DNA of 64,000 nucleotides from Acanthacorydalis orientalis. Its lineage: Eukaryota > Arthropoda > Insecta > Megaloptera > Corydalidae. Below are positions 50,924-62,131 of this stretch, piece after piece (positions within the stretch are counted from its first letter, which is position 1; every line of letters begins with the position of its first letter). The position numbers and the translations under genes were made by a program. The stretch is taken from NCBI GenBank assembly GCA_034766995.1, contig CM068315.1, positions 42,623,818 to 42,687,817 on the forward strand, written 5' to 3'. The notes beneath the pieces were generated by a model that did not search any database, was not told the origin of the DNA, and saw only the letters and a program-made list of their open reading frames with translations.

Positions 50924-52489
50924 TTTACTTTCATTCAGTAAAACTTATATATTGTTAGTAAAAGTACATGTCTACACTTAACCTCAATTTCCAGTAACTA
51001 GTTACTTCAGTATCGTTAACTTTAAAGCTGTACAACTAGTAACGAATAACTGTAATTTTAATTTAAAACAAAATTTAATAAAATAATATTGGTAATATTT
51101 TTAAAAAAATTGGTAATTAATGGTGTGAAAGCTTTTTATTAGTCGATTTCATCAGTTTATATATTTTTATTTAAAGAGTATGATCCAAAGAAAAAATATT
51201 GCTGAGAAAAATGTATCCGAATATTGGTAGATGATTATATATTATTATTTATTATAATAATATTTTGGAACAGGATTAATAAATATTAAAATAAAAATGA
51301 TCCCATTTTGAAAAACTATTAGGAAAAGGTAATGATTTCATTTTAAAAATTTATTATATTGTTTTATTATTTCTTTGAAATTAAAGATATATTTCAAATA
51401 ATTTAAAAAAACTGTGTAAAAAAAACTCATATATAAACTATTTTTCTGAATATCTAATTTTGAAGCGTTTGATCCAAATTTGTATTATATCTGTAAATAA
51501 CTGTATAAATCTATTACCGCTAATAATATAATTTCTTGACAATTAAATTAGAAAGGAACAATAAATAAAATTAGTATAACCACAATAAAGTGTATTTATT
51601 TACAAATATTGAAGAAATGTATACAAGTTTGTACCAGTAACAAATAAGATAAATTATTTAAATGTAATTAAATGTAACAAGTCATCAAACAAATATGCTA
51701 ACTTACTTATATGAATATAGAACTAAATTAGCTGCACTGATTATGGTCCTCTTTACCTTCAAACATTATTATTGGAAAGTACTTTTAAAGGAAAATCTTA
51801 AGTCATTGAATAATATTACTATTTTAAAAATATACATTCATAAACAACAAAAAAGTGAACTATTGTCTTTCAATTTTATAGATATAAATCACTAATATTA
51901 GTATGTCTAATATCTAATTATATTTTTACTTTGTGAATAGATACCAATTGTTTAGATTTTTTAATAATAACGATATGCATTAAATATTGTAAATGACCAA
52001 ATGACAGCTACCATTGAATTATTTAAATTTAATTTTTTTTATACACTGATCGATTTGAAGGCAACAAACTGGATTTTTACAGAAAAAAATTTTTTGTAAT
52101 AAAAATATTGATTATTAACTCTAACTAAATTCCTACTTATTCAAATCTAGCAGTCAATGAAAACATTATCAGTGTGTAATAAATGTATTTGTTATTTTAC
52201 ATTTAATTACTACTTGTGTTCAAAGTAATTCTAGATGTTAACAATTAGTTTACTATACAAAAGGTATAAGATGCATTGCATTTTAACATAGTATGCTTAT
52301 TTATAAGTGTGTTATGTATCAAGTGTGTGTGTATTAGTATATAAAACAAATATAAAATAAGTATAATGTAATGCAATATATTTTAATTTGATATAAATTA
52401 AACTGATAGTTTTGTTAATAGCTAACTTTGTATTTACTTTCTCATAAATTGTTTTGATGTAATGTGTACAGCTGAATATACATGTGTTT

Positions 52490-52543
52490 TGTTTGTGTGT
52501 GTGTATGTATATGTGTATGTATGTATGTGTGTGTGTGTGTATG

Positions 52544-52571
<28 letters not shown>
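52490..52571. repeat. (TG)n-(TATG)n-(TA)n microsatellite
   Basis: TG and TATG steps lead into about 28 bp of TA. Confidence 0.9.
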
Positions 52572-52575
<4 letters not shown>

Positions 52576-53925
52576 TAAATTTACACAAATTGGTTTGGTA
52601 AATAATACTTATTACATAATTGCTTTATTAAGAAATTGAGCCATATTATACTTTATATATGTTTGTTAAAATACATATGAATGTATAATTATTGTTTATT
52701 GGCGGTAAAATTTTTGTTTATGAATTATTTTATTTTTTATTTTTCCATACTTGCACATTTATATTTTTAATTCGGTGTAATTTTAATCATATTTTGTTTA
52801 ACACATGAAACATTTTAGTATGCTTTATTTGAAAAGTATAGTAAGGTAAATAGTTTATTGTAAATAAAGTAATTATAAATTTATTCTAAGTACTCAATAT
52901 GTTTTTATTTATAACAATCTTACCACCAATAAAAAATATATAATAAACAAACATCACATAACTGTGTAATATTCTAAATTTATATATAATATTTATAGAG
53001 AAAAATCAATTATTGACTAACTTTACTTCATTGAAAAATGAATGAAACTTCTTAAAGATTTGAAGCATGTGTATAAATGGCTGGGTATATTAAATAATAA
53101 AAGTATTGTAGCTGTTTATATGTGCAGATTTTTTTAATAAGATATAAATTTATACTAGTATTTAATTATTACACTATGTACAATTGTTTTATATTTGAAT
53201 ATACAGATACTTATATACATAAACATGAAAAGCTTAAGCGTAATTTTTCGTACATCATTTATTTTTCTTAGCACTAATCTAAGTACATTGTATGTCTATT
53301 ATATATATACACATATGTATTCATACACACATACATGCATATTAATGTGGTAAATTTTATATTTTTGTGCACCTGAATAAGTAAAAAAAATTATAATCAA
53401 ATACTTTAATATTTATATTTGGAATATTTTCATATTATAATCTTTGTTATTCAATTTGCTTAATCACACATTAATTTGATTATATTTAAAAAAAATTCAA
53501 TGAAGATTATTTAAACATTTAGTAAATGATAATTCACAGGCCATAATGAAAACTATATTTTCCATATATACATACGAATGCTTTTGAGTGATTAATGTAA
53601 TAAATATATTTTACATATGAATAAAAGTAATAAAAATATGACAAAATAGTGAAAATAATAACATCTTTATATTAATTATATTTCATATTTTTTTATCCTT
53701 ATGTAAGGGCTTCATTTAAATAATTGTTGATAATTAATCATTATTTTACAATTTTATTTTATTCTGGAAAATATGTGTGTATGTATGCATGATTATATAT
53801 ACATATATATATATATATAGATTGAATTACTTCATATATATGATTTAATACTATCGATATAAAAAAAGCAGTAATACATATTTTAAAATTAATTTACAAT
53901 ATTTATGTATGTGTGTATGTATTAC

Positions 53926-53930
<5 letters not shown>

Positions 53931-53968
<38 letters not shown>

Positions 53969-53990
53969 ACACATACACACACACACATAT
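53931..53990. repeat. (TA)n-(CA)n microsatellite
   Basis: About 37 bp of TA is followed by a (CA)n run. Confidence 0.9.
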
Positions 53991-54472
53991 GAATATACAT
54001 GCACAGATACATATTTGACAGGCACCTTTCTTTATTCATGATTTTTTTATTGTATTTTTCAAGCATAAGACCATAAAATCCATTTATTTCCAGAACAACA
54101 TAATTTTTAAAAATGAAACTAATACATGTACATAAAAAAATACAATACTATCTAAAGAAATCTTTTTTAATATCAGGAGAATGTAATTCCTATTTAATAT
54201 TAATATAACATATTAATTGTAATATTCACTGATTACTATAACAATATTTTTATAAATAGAAAAACTACAATAGTGTAATTTTAAAATTGAACTAATCTAT
54301 ATGAAATATACCAATATACTATTTTTTTAAAAGACCATATACTTTTTAAACTGTTTTTTTAACTTGCTTTTGTTACTAATATAATTTTATGGACAAAAAA
54401 AGTGATTGGATTATTTTTCATTTCATAAGTTATGAAATTTATAAAAAAAATAAATAACATTCAAAATCACGG

Positions 54473-54990
54473 TTATAATGTTGCTAAAATACGAGTGAAT
54501 CCAATACAAGCAACCAGAGCTGTTTGTCCGAGACCCCATAAAAGAGCATAAAGTGGAGACATTGGAAGGCTTGATGCACGATACACAAAAGCTATTGCAC
54601 CACTGCTCACAACACCAGATGTAATAGGTTGAAGAATCCCCATTATAAGAATAAAAATTGGAAAGAACTTGCCAAACTTGTGTTTACGTAATGTTGCAAA
54701 AGCTATTAATGCTGCTATCTGTGGTAAGAAAAACTGTAATTATAACTTTTATTTCTAGATGTAAATATCATTGTTTTTTCATATTTATGATTGACAATAA
54801 AAAAATACCTTCTTTTAACACTGTTATGGATAACAACTTATGTAAAGAAAAAAATAATGTTATTTTATACTTAACTATATTTTTTAACTATAAATTTTGG
54901 GTTTTCAAATTGAAATCTTTGTAATTTTAAAGGGTTTATATTTATATACCTTTTAATAATATGTAATACTGTGTACATGTGTGTGTCTAT

Positions 54991-55056
<66 letters not shown>

Positions 55057-55225
55057 GTATATAAATTTAATATGTGCAATTATAACATACCGTGTGAATG
55101 AAAACTGAAGAGATCAAGGCCGTAAGAAAGATTTTATACCACATGTCAGAAAAAGTCTTTAAATACACTTGATTTGAGATTAATTTAGCTGTCTCGTCTA
55201 GCTCGGAGCCCTGGGGGCCCGACAT
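54473..55225 (-). CDS. TMEM170: TMEM170 family membrane protein
   Basis: Two coding exons, 55091-55225 and 54473-54718, join in phase 0 across a 372-bp intron that holds a (TA)n array. The 126 residues compare with about 144 in human TMEM170A. The protein starts MSGPQGSELDE, then has three membrane segments: MWYKIFLTALISSVFIHT running into IAALIAFATL; FPIFILIMGILQPITSGVV; and SPLYALLWGLGQTALVACIG. It ends with the conserved FTRILATL. In vertebrates TMEM170A resides in the ER and nuclear envelope, where it affects ER sheet formation and nuclear pore assembly. The basic loop RKHKFGKF between the first two segments matches the family. It is divergent from CFDP1. Confidence 0.93.
54983..55062. 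repeat. (TA)n microsatellite in the TMEM170 intron
   Basis: CATA steps lead into about 52 bp of TA, beginning about 110 bp before the exon 1 donor site on the plus-strand coordinates. Confidence 0.95.
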
Positions 55226-56069
55226 TCTGGACTAATATATATCACATTTCGTTTTAGTCAGGTAAGACAACCACGCCTTTGTAACAATAATTCCCAAAGC
55301 ATATTTTTAAGATAACACTCTCTGAAATATTAATAAATAATTTTATGTTATTTAATTATATAAACACCTCACATAATGGTTAAATATTTTTTTTTACTAG
55401 TATCAATATTGACGTTTGTCAAGTTTAAATGGTAATTTTATTTAATACATGTAAATAGGTACAAATTCAAAATACGAATTATCTTATCTGATTTTTTTCA
55501 AAAATAAAATAGATAACAGAAAAACAAAGAAAAAATACTGTTACTGAATAAATCCTATACATTGTTTTTAAGAATGAAATATAAAACGATTCCTTTGGTC
55601 AAATATAATTACTTACAAATTTTATTTATTGCACATTAATGATATAATTTGGTATTTTTATCTAATTTTGTTTAACTGGATATTATTGAAAATTAAAAAA
55701 AGAAAACATTCCATTCAGGATCGAAATGTATTGAAATGACACTAGTAATAAAATTTATAAGTTGGCAATAAATCTTTACATATTTGTCAGAACGCAAGAT
55801 CAGTGAGTTGTGTTGTCATTAGCAGAGGATGCTAATCGTAATTTATAACCCAATGAATAAAATATTTTGAGTCCTGAAGATAATGTATTAGTTTTTAGAA
55901 TCTAATATAATAAGTAAATAAAGGTTATATTCATGTTTTTTGATTAATCAAGTATACAACTGTGTTAAAAAACAACTAAACTGAAAATTTAATTGTTTTA
56001 ATTCCATTTGTAAAGTTTTGACAATAAAATTTCGATTAAGTAAAGCGAGACCTGAAAAAAAATATCAAA
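55226..56069. promoter_or_regulatory. Divergent promoter interval between TMEM170 and CFDP1
   Basis: The start codons are 844 bp apart on opposite strands. The sequence is AT-rich, with no open frame and no recognisable factor site that I would defend. Confidence 0.4.
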
Positions 56070-56949
56070 ATGAATAATAACGATCTTTCGTCAGAAAGTG
56101 ATTTAAGTGATGAAGATTACGTTCCAAATGCCGGTGATTCAGATTTGCCATCTGAGGTGGAGTCAGATGGTGATCCTGAAGATTTACCGGTTGAAGAAGA
56201 AATGTGTAATTCGAAAAATCGCGGCACGAAACGAAGTAAAAATGAAAAACAACAGAGGAAAAAAGGGAAAAAAAAACTTAAAAATAATACAGAGGTAGAA
56301 ACGACGAATCAAGAGGCATTCTGCGTTCCTGAAGGAGATAAAAAAAAACATGAAGAAAATTTATGGGCTGATTTTTTAAAAGATACTGGCACGGTTACAA
56401 AATCGAAATCACAAAATGGTGTATCACAAAATGAATCTGAGTCCATAAAAAAAGAGACTGATAATAAAAAAGGACAAGAAAAAGTTACCATTACTAAGGT
56501 TTTTGATTTCGCCGGAGAAAAAGTCGAAGTAACAGAAGAAGTCCCAAGTGATTCTAAAAAGGCTCAAGTGGTATCTAGTTTATCGCCAGCTTCCGGATCT
56601 CTTAAAAACTTACCGACTATACCAAAAGGAAAAGCTAAAGGTGGTACTGGATTCGCATCTGTTTTAGGAAAACTTGGAAAAAAAAACAAAATTAGTACAT
56701 TAGAAAAATCTAAATTAGATTGGAATAAGTTTAAAAAAGATGAAGGAATAGAAGAAGAATTAGAAACTCATAATAAAGGAAAAGATGGGTATGATTAATA
56801 CTGTTCTGTGAAATGAACTATGTTATTAATACAATTTTATTAACACTTTTAGGTACCTTGAACGACAAGACTTTCTACAGAGAACAGACTTACGACAATT
56901 TGAAATAGAAAAACAATTACGTTCTACATCACGACGAAGTAATTTATAG
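56070..56949 (+). CDS. CFDP1: Craniofacial development protein 1 / BCNT domain protein (Swc5/YETI family)
   Basis: Two coding exons, 56070-56788 and 56853-56949, join in phase 2 across a 64-bp intron to 271 residues (human CFDP1 is about 299). The family takes part in H2A.Z-depositing SWR1/SRCAP-type chromatin remodelling; the fly member is Yeti. The N-terminus is acidic with DEDYVP (SDEDYVPNAGDSD), followed by Lys-rich basic runs. WADFL is the conserved central motif. The C-terminal BCNT domain includes the SKLDWNKFKKDEGIEEEL block and, across the splice, KDGYLERQDFLQRTDLRQFE. The split Gly codon at the junction restores the GYLERQDFL sequence typical of the domain. The ATG has A at -3. The last exon holds only 32 codons, so a gene finder that misses it would lose the domain end. 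Confidence 0.95.
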
Positions 56950-57091
56950 ATCTTATATACATTTTATTTATACATTTGAGTTCATTGTGTTCCAATATTT
57001 TTATATATTTTCTTGCTATAAAATAAACTTTTTTGTAATAAAGTATATTTTTAATATGGCTTTTGTTATTTCTAATTTAGTAATTGTGTAT

Positions 57092-57093
57092 GT

Positions 57094-57137
<44 letters not shown>
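57092..57137. repeat. (TA)n microsatellite
   Basis: About 40 bp of pure TA. Confidence 0.95.
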
Positions 57138-57139
<2 letters not shown>

Positions 57140-57283
57140 TTTAATTAATCTTGTATACCTGAACATTAAAAATGTTTACTAAATGTTAAATATAAAACAT
57201 TATCTGTACATTTGTCTATAACAGTTTTGTTTAAACACAAAACTTTTTTAAAAATATACATTATAATTTTATATTAAAAGATT

Positions 57284-57405
<122 letters not shown>

Positions 57406-57986
57406 TAAAGAAATATTCATTTTGAATGATGAGATAGTCATATAAAAAATCTTGTTAAATTTCTGCACTTAAAAGCACAGATAGACTCCTAAAGTATATC
57501 TTTTCTAATATTAAATTATAGATAATTAAAAATACTACTTTTCCAAACTTTATTTATTTCTAATTAAGAAAATTAGTAAGCTGTATTCTATCTAATCAAA
57601 TAGACGTTTATTATTTCTAACAATTTATGTTAGAACTAAAATACATTCTTGGATTTACAAACTGCTAATAACTATTCTTTTATAAAAAACATGTTCAATA
57701 GTATATTCTAACCTAAACTATCCGATAATATCTTTTGTTGATTTTACATTGACTTACATTGTGTTCCATTATATGTTTACAAATAAAACAAGCATAGTTG
57801 ATTCTCTTTAATTGTGAAAATGAATTTATACATGAAAATATTCATCGTTGTTTGGAGCTTACAATTAGTATTTTAGAAGTTATAAAATTATTCAATATGC
57901 AAATATATAAAACAATAATTCAGAAGCGTACAATCACACAAGATATTTGAATTCTTTGTATAATGAAATCATTTTTTATGCATATA

Positions 57987-58116
<130 letters not shown>

Positions 58117-58344
58117 TGTAACTAAATATATAAATATTATATATGTAACAAAAATACATATATATATATATATATAAATGTATGTATGTATGTAATGTAT
58201 GAATGTGTGCCTTTATGTGTATGTATATAAAATGCATAGAATTATTATTGAATACACATTGTCTTATTTATCTTTATATTTAATCATTTTTTTTAACAAT
58301 TATCGGTTACATATATAAATTATCAAATAAAAAAAATATATTAA

Positions 58345-59376
58345 TTAAATATTATTTATATTTAAAGATTTTAACAAATGCATATACTTTAGTTCTCTTT
58401 TATTTATACTTTTTTTCATATGATTTAAATTTTCTTCTAATTTTTGGTTTAACTTTGTATTTTTTATTTGATCTATATTTTTTTCTATAAATGTACATTT
58501 ATTTTTTAATATTTGTAAATTGTATAGTTTGGTTTTTAATTTTTTCACCGGTTTGTTTGTATGATGTTGTGTAGTGTAAACATTGAAATCTGTTGGAGTT
58601 AATTCAAATTCAGAATTACTAGATTCATAATTTTCGAAATCTGTTAATATGTTTTTTATTTGATTGATAATATCTTGATTACAATTTTTATCTTCATTAT
58701 CAGATGCTACATCTATGTTGTAATTTGATTCCGAATTGTCAGAATTCGTGATAAATCCAAAAAGATAATTTTCGGATACTTCGTCACTAAGAATTGTCTT
58801 GTCTTTTTTATCGTTCTCATAAAAAACTTCCCATTTTACACTGACAGCATCATTATCTGCTCTAAAAAGCGTCTTTAATTCTTTTTCGATTTCAATTTGA
58901 TCTACATATTTTTTTGGTAATGTTTTACGGAATCGTTTTTTACGCACATTTTTTAACGGTAGCGTAATTCCGTGATTCCAAAGAAACTTTTTTTTAATGT
59001 AATTCGGATTTTTGATAATTTTTTTACGAGTGTCTTCATCCGTTGTACTCTCTAGCTGTTCTTCCACAGTACATACCATTATTTGGCGAATGTCTGCAAT
59101 TTTATAAATACTTTTCTTATCTGTGGTTTTGTACGATTCTATTATTGTTGGTAAATCGACAATTTTGCCATAAAACATCCAATTGTCTAACTGAACATAA
59201 GAATGTCGCATATCATTCTCAATTTCGATTGTCAGTCTGTCTTTTAATGATACGCTAGCTCTTATTAAAGCTTTTAATACTTGTGCGGTTTCTATCGGCA
59301 ATCTTAAAATAAAGTGTGTTTCCAGTTCAATTGGATTCTGTTCGCTATCGGATCGATTTTGTTTAGAATTATTCAT
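58345..59376 (-). CDS. Taf7: TFIID subunit 7 (TAF7)
   Basis: A single-exon frame of 343 codons from the ATG at 59376. TAF7 is a TFIID subunit that binds TAF1 and restrains its acetyltransferase activity until initiation. The N-terminal TAFII55 domain spans about residues 15-165. It includes LETHFILRLP, SLKDRLTIEIENDMRHSYV, KIVDLPTIIESYKTTDKKS, YKIADIRQIMVCTVE and the highly conserved WNHGITLPLKNVRKKRFRK. An acidic Asp/Asn/Glu region follows. The C-terminus is Lys/Asn-rich and probably coiled-coil (INKRELKYMHLLKSL). Vertebrate TAF7 is also intronless and about 349 residues long. The bias to Asn, Lys and Ile reflects the AT-rich genome. Confidence 0.95.
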   Translation of the reverse strand: MNNSKQNRSDSEQNPIELETHFILRLPIETAQVLKALIRASVSLKDRLTIEIENDMRHSYVQLDNWMFYGKIVDLPTIIESYKTTDKKSIYKIADIRQIMVCTVEEQLESTTDEDTRKKIIKNPNYIKKKFLWNHGITLPLKNVRKKRFRKTLPKKYVDQIEIEKELKTLFRADNDAVSVKWEVFYENDKKDKTILSDEVSENYLFGFITNSDNSESNYNIDVASDNEDKNCNQDIINQIKNILTDFENYESSNSEFELTPTDFNVYTTQHHTNKPVKKLKTKLYNLQILKNKCTFIEKNIDQIKNTKLNQKLEENLNHMKKSINKRELKYMHLLKSLNINNI

Positions 59377-60071
59377 TTTTATATTTTATTTATTGTTGTA
59401 AGCATACTCTTTTATTGAAGTAAACATTTAAGTGTAGTCTCTTGTTTATACATGAATATGAAGTATAACCTTATAGATGGCAGCAGTAAACAATGGATTA
59501 TTCTCATAAGATACCAGATCGCTTAAATTGGAAGAAATCAGAATAGGTTTTCATCTAGTTATATGGATCGGAAAATATTAAAAACAATATGACGATGAAA
59601 GCGCAAATAAATAGAATTATTTAAATTAATTAAAAGTAAGCGTAAAAAAATACTTGTGTGAAAATTAATGGGATTAAAAACACATTTATTGGGATTCAGA
59701 AATGATAATGCATATTGAACTGTTATGCGCTATTATTTTATCTTTCATTGATTAAACTTGAAATTTTATGATTTTTTTCGATTCGTAGAAATTATTATAA
59801 AAAAAGGATTACAGTAACGACGTATTACGTTTTAAAAAATATTTTTTATGTAATGGAATATTTTTTATTAATTCCATAAAAAATATTAAAATTAGACATT
59901 TATCGTTTAAAAAGTGACTGTAATTTTAATTCTTAGATGAATTTTATAAACTAGAAACTCTGAATTAATCGTATTAATTATTCATTGTCGAAAAACTTTT
60001 ATAAAAATTAACTGAAAAAATCTTTGTTAATGTAATTTAGTTTTTTAAAAAAATTTTTGTTTTTAAATCTT

Positions 60072-60103
<32 letters not shown>

Positions 60104-60912
60104 ATAAATGAGCATGATAATAATATAATTTTTTCCAACAATTTTTCAACAAGTATTTTCGATTTTTGAAATATAATTCGTCTGAAGTATGTTCTTTTAT
60201 TTACAATATATTGCAATTTAAATGAATTGATTTAATCGTAAATATTATTTTTTATTTGTGTTTTTACAAACATTCTTTTATCAGATGAGTGGAGCGGTAG
60301 TGTACTTGGAGATATTGACGTGCAAAATACGTGCTGTCGGTACACAAACGTACGTTGTAGCGATGTTGAACCGCAGTCTGGCGAGACTCGTCTAGAGTGG
60401 AGGATGTCGTCTGTATGTCACGGTAAAAATGCGTGAATAAGAAGCAACATTTTTAAAAATCTTTCAGTAAATGATATTCGTGTGAAAATTGAAATCATTC
60501 AACTGTTATTTATAGTTTAGTGTTTTAGTGCGCACGTTTATTTTAGATCAGCACCGAACTTGAATTATCAATATTAACAAATAGATGTGAATATTTGTTA
60601 TTTTCAACATTTGTCTTCGTATAACATTTGTGTTTAGTTAGCGCGAATTATTAATATCATCAATTTATTGTAGACCGATAATTATATTTTTTACATCTCT
60701 TCAAATATACTTTTAAAGTAAATATTCATAATTATATTCTGACATTGGTTGTGTCATTGGATAGTGGAAAGTTTGCATATGCATTCAAATGTTCGCTGAA
60801 CACGTGATAATTTTTCAGTGCTGTAATGATGAAAAATGCAATGTTATGTAATTTTTATGTGTTCTTTTAAAAAAAGTGAAAACGTGATTTGACAATTTGT
60901 ACGCGAACAATC
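59377..60912. promoter_or_regulatory. Divergent interval between TAF7 and the next gene, including its 5' UTR
   Basis: The right half, about 60280-60430, is GC-richer with CpG steps (for example gaccgcagtctggcgagact-like composition near 60370) and probably is the promoter or 5' UTR of the gene starting at 60913. The left half is AT-rich and should contain the TAF7 promoter. A short (CT)n-(TA)n run lies at about 60071-60102. Confidence 0.4.
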
Positions 60913-60966
60913 ATGATGCCCCAAATCCAGGATACCATAATCATTTCGACACCTGCAGTAACACAG
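60913..60966 (+). CDS. Probable first coding exon of a gene that continues beyond the window
   Basis: ATG ATG opens 18 codons, [18 protein letters not shown], ending exactly at a consensus donor, cacag/gtgagt (60966/60967). The exon lies downstream of a GC-richer promoter-like patch and divergent from TAF7. No further exon is visible in the remaining 3 kb, which would then be a long first intron. Eighteen residues are too few to name the gene. The donor quality and codon content, in contrast to chance frames nearby, are the support. Confidence 0.5.
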
Positions 60967-61002
60967 GTGAGTTGGATTTATATACATATACATACATATA
61001 CA

Positions 61003-61003
61003 A

Positions 61004-61090
<87 letters not shown>
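61003..61090. repeat. (CA)n-(TA)n microsatellite
   Basis: A (CA)n run is followed by about 70 bp of TA. Confidence 0.95.
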
Positions 61091-61095
<5 letters not shown>

Positions 61096-61510
61096 TTAAA
61101 CGTTGTTTTAATTCAAGGAGATTAATGATACAGCAAGATAAATTGTTTAATGTTTAAAAGTCGACTGTTTGTAGAAAAATATTTATTTTAATCTGGTGTG
61201 GAAAATATCATTTTTTTAGGAGCTTTTCTCTAAAGTAAAACTGATTTGTAAATTTATAAGTTTGTAGTTTTTTTTAAAAATTTGATTTGAGAAACAGATA
61301 AAATTTGATATGATTTTTCACAAGGTCTATTTGTCTATATAATTAAAAGTTTTATTTTCATTACTTTACAACTACTATCAGTTTTATTACATGAATATTT
61401 TAGTTTTGTCTTTTACTGATATCAGAAATTATCAATTTTCCAATGTTATATTGGCGAAAAATTATTTAACGTTACCATCCCTTTTGATCTCTTAACGGTC
61501 TGATTTAAAG

Positions 61511-62131
61511 TTAACCTTTTATGTGCTAATGGAATTCTTTATACATTTCCGAAAAATGCCAGACAATTTTAAGAAAAAAAATGTATATCTCGGTCAGTTG
61601 TGAGTTAAAGTCAATTAAATTTTTACACAATATTAATAACATATTGGACTTCCTGTATTACTAATAAAGCCAAAAATAATTCGAAAGGTTTTACAAAAAA
61701 AAATATATAAATGAAATTGATTTAAGGTTTTGACGCTGACACTGTTCGCTTTTTTTTCGAAAAAATATAACCCACGGGGGATTTTTTTTCTGAACGTCAA
61801 TATTATGGAAATAAAGGTAGATAAAGTAAAAAATAAAATGCAATTTAGTCGCGGCAAATTTTCGTACAGTTCGAACTGTAACATTGATACTAAATTCAAC
61901 AATTTAGTTTAGTCGGCCATTTAGTCAGTTTCCGTACACGGCCTTAAAATAAAACGGATAGAACACATAAAAGTATATGTGTATTAACTTTTGACGTCTT
62001 TTGCATGAAGCAATGTTGATTTTTTTATGAGTTATAGCACTTGGAAAACAGAGGAGCGATATATCACTTTTGGCACTTTTCACAAATGTATATAGGAGTG
62101 ATATATCTTTCCTTGGCACTCAAAGGGTTAA
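61511..62131. mobile_element. piggyBac-like MITE with TTAA target site
   Basis: TTAA sits at both edges. Reading inward, the left end is ttaaccttttatgtgctaat and the right end, reverse-complemented, is ttaaccctttgagtgccaag. Further in, tatacatttccgaaaaatgc on the left (61540-61559) matches tatacatttgtgaaaagtgc on the right arm, so the arms share about 55 bp apart from a gap of some 14 bp. TTAA duplication with CCC-starting ends is the piggyBac pattern. About 620 bp with no transposase, hence non-autonomous. Confidence 0.75.

Larger units (their letters stand above)
50924..54472. other. Gene-free AT-rich interval between mRpS26 and TMEM170
   Basis: It contains the mRpS26 promoter side (about 50924-51060), then AT-rich DNA with (TG)n/(TA)n arrays at 52490-52571 and 53931-53990, and the 3' flank of TMEM170. 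No coding or RNA gene is seen. Confidence 0.5.
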
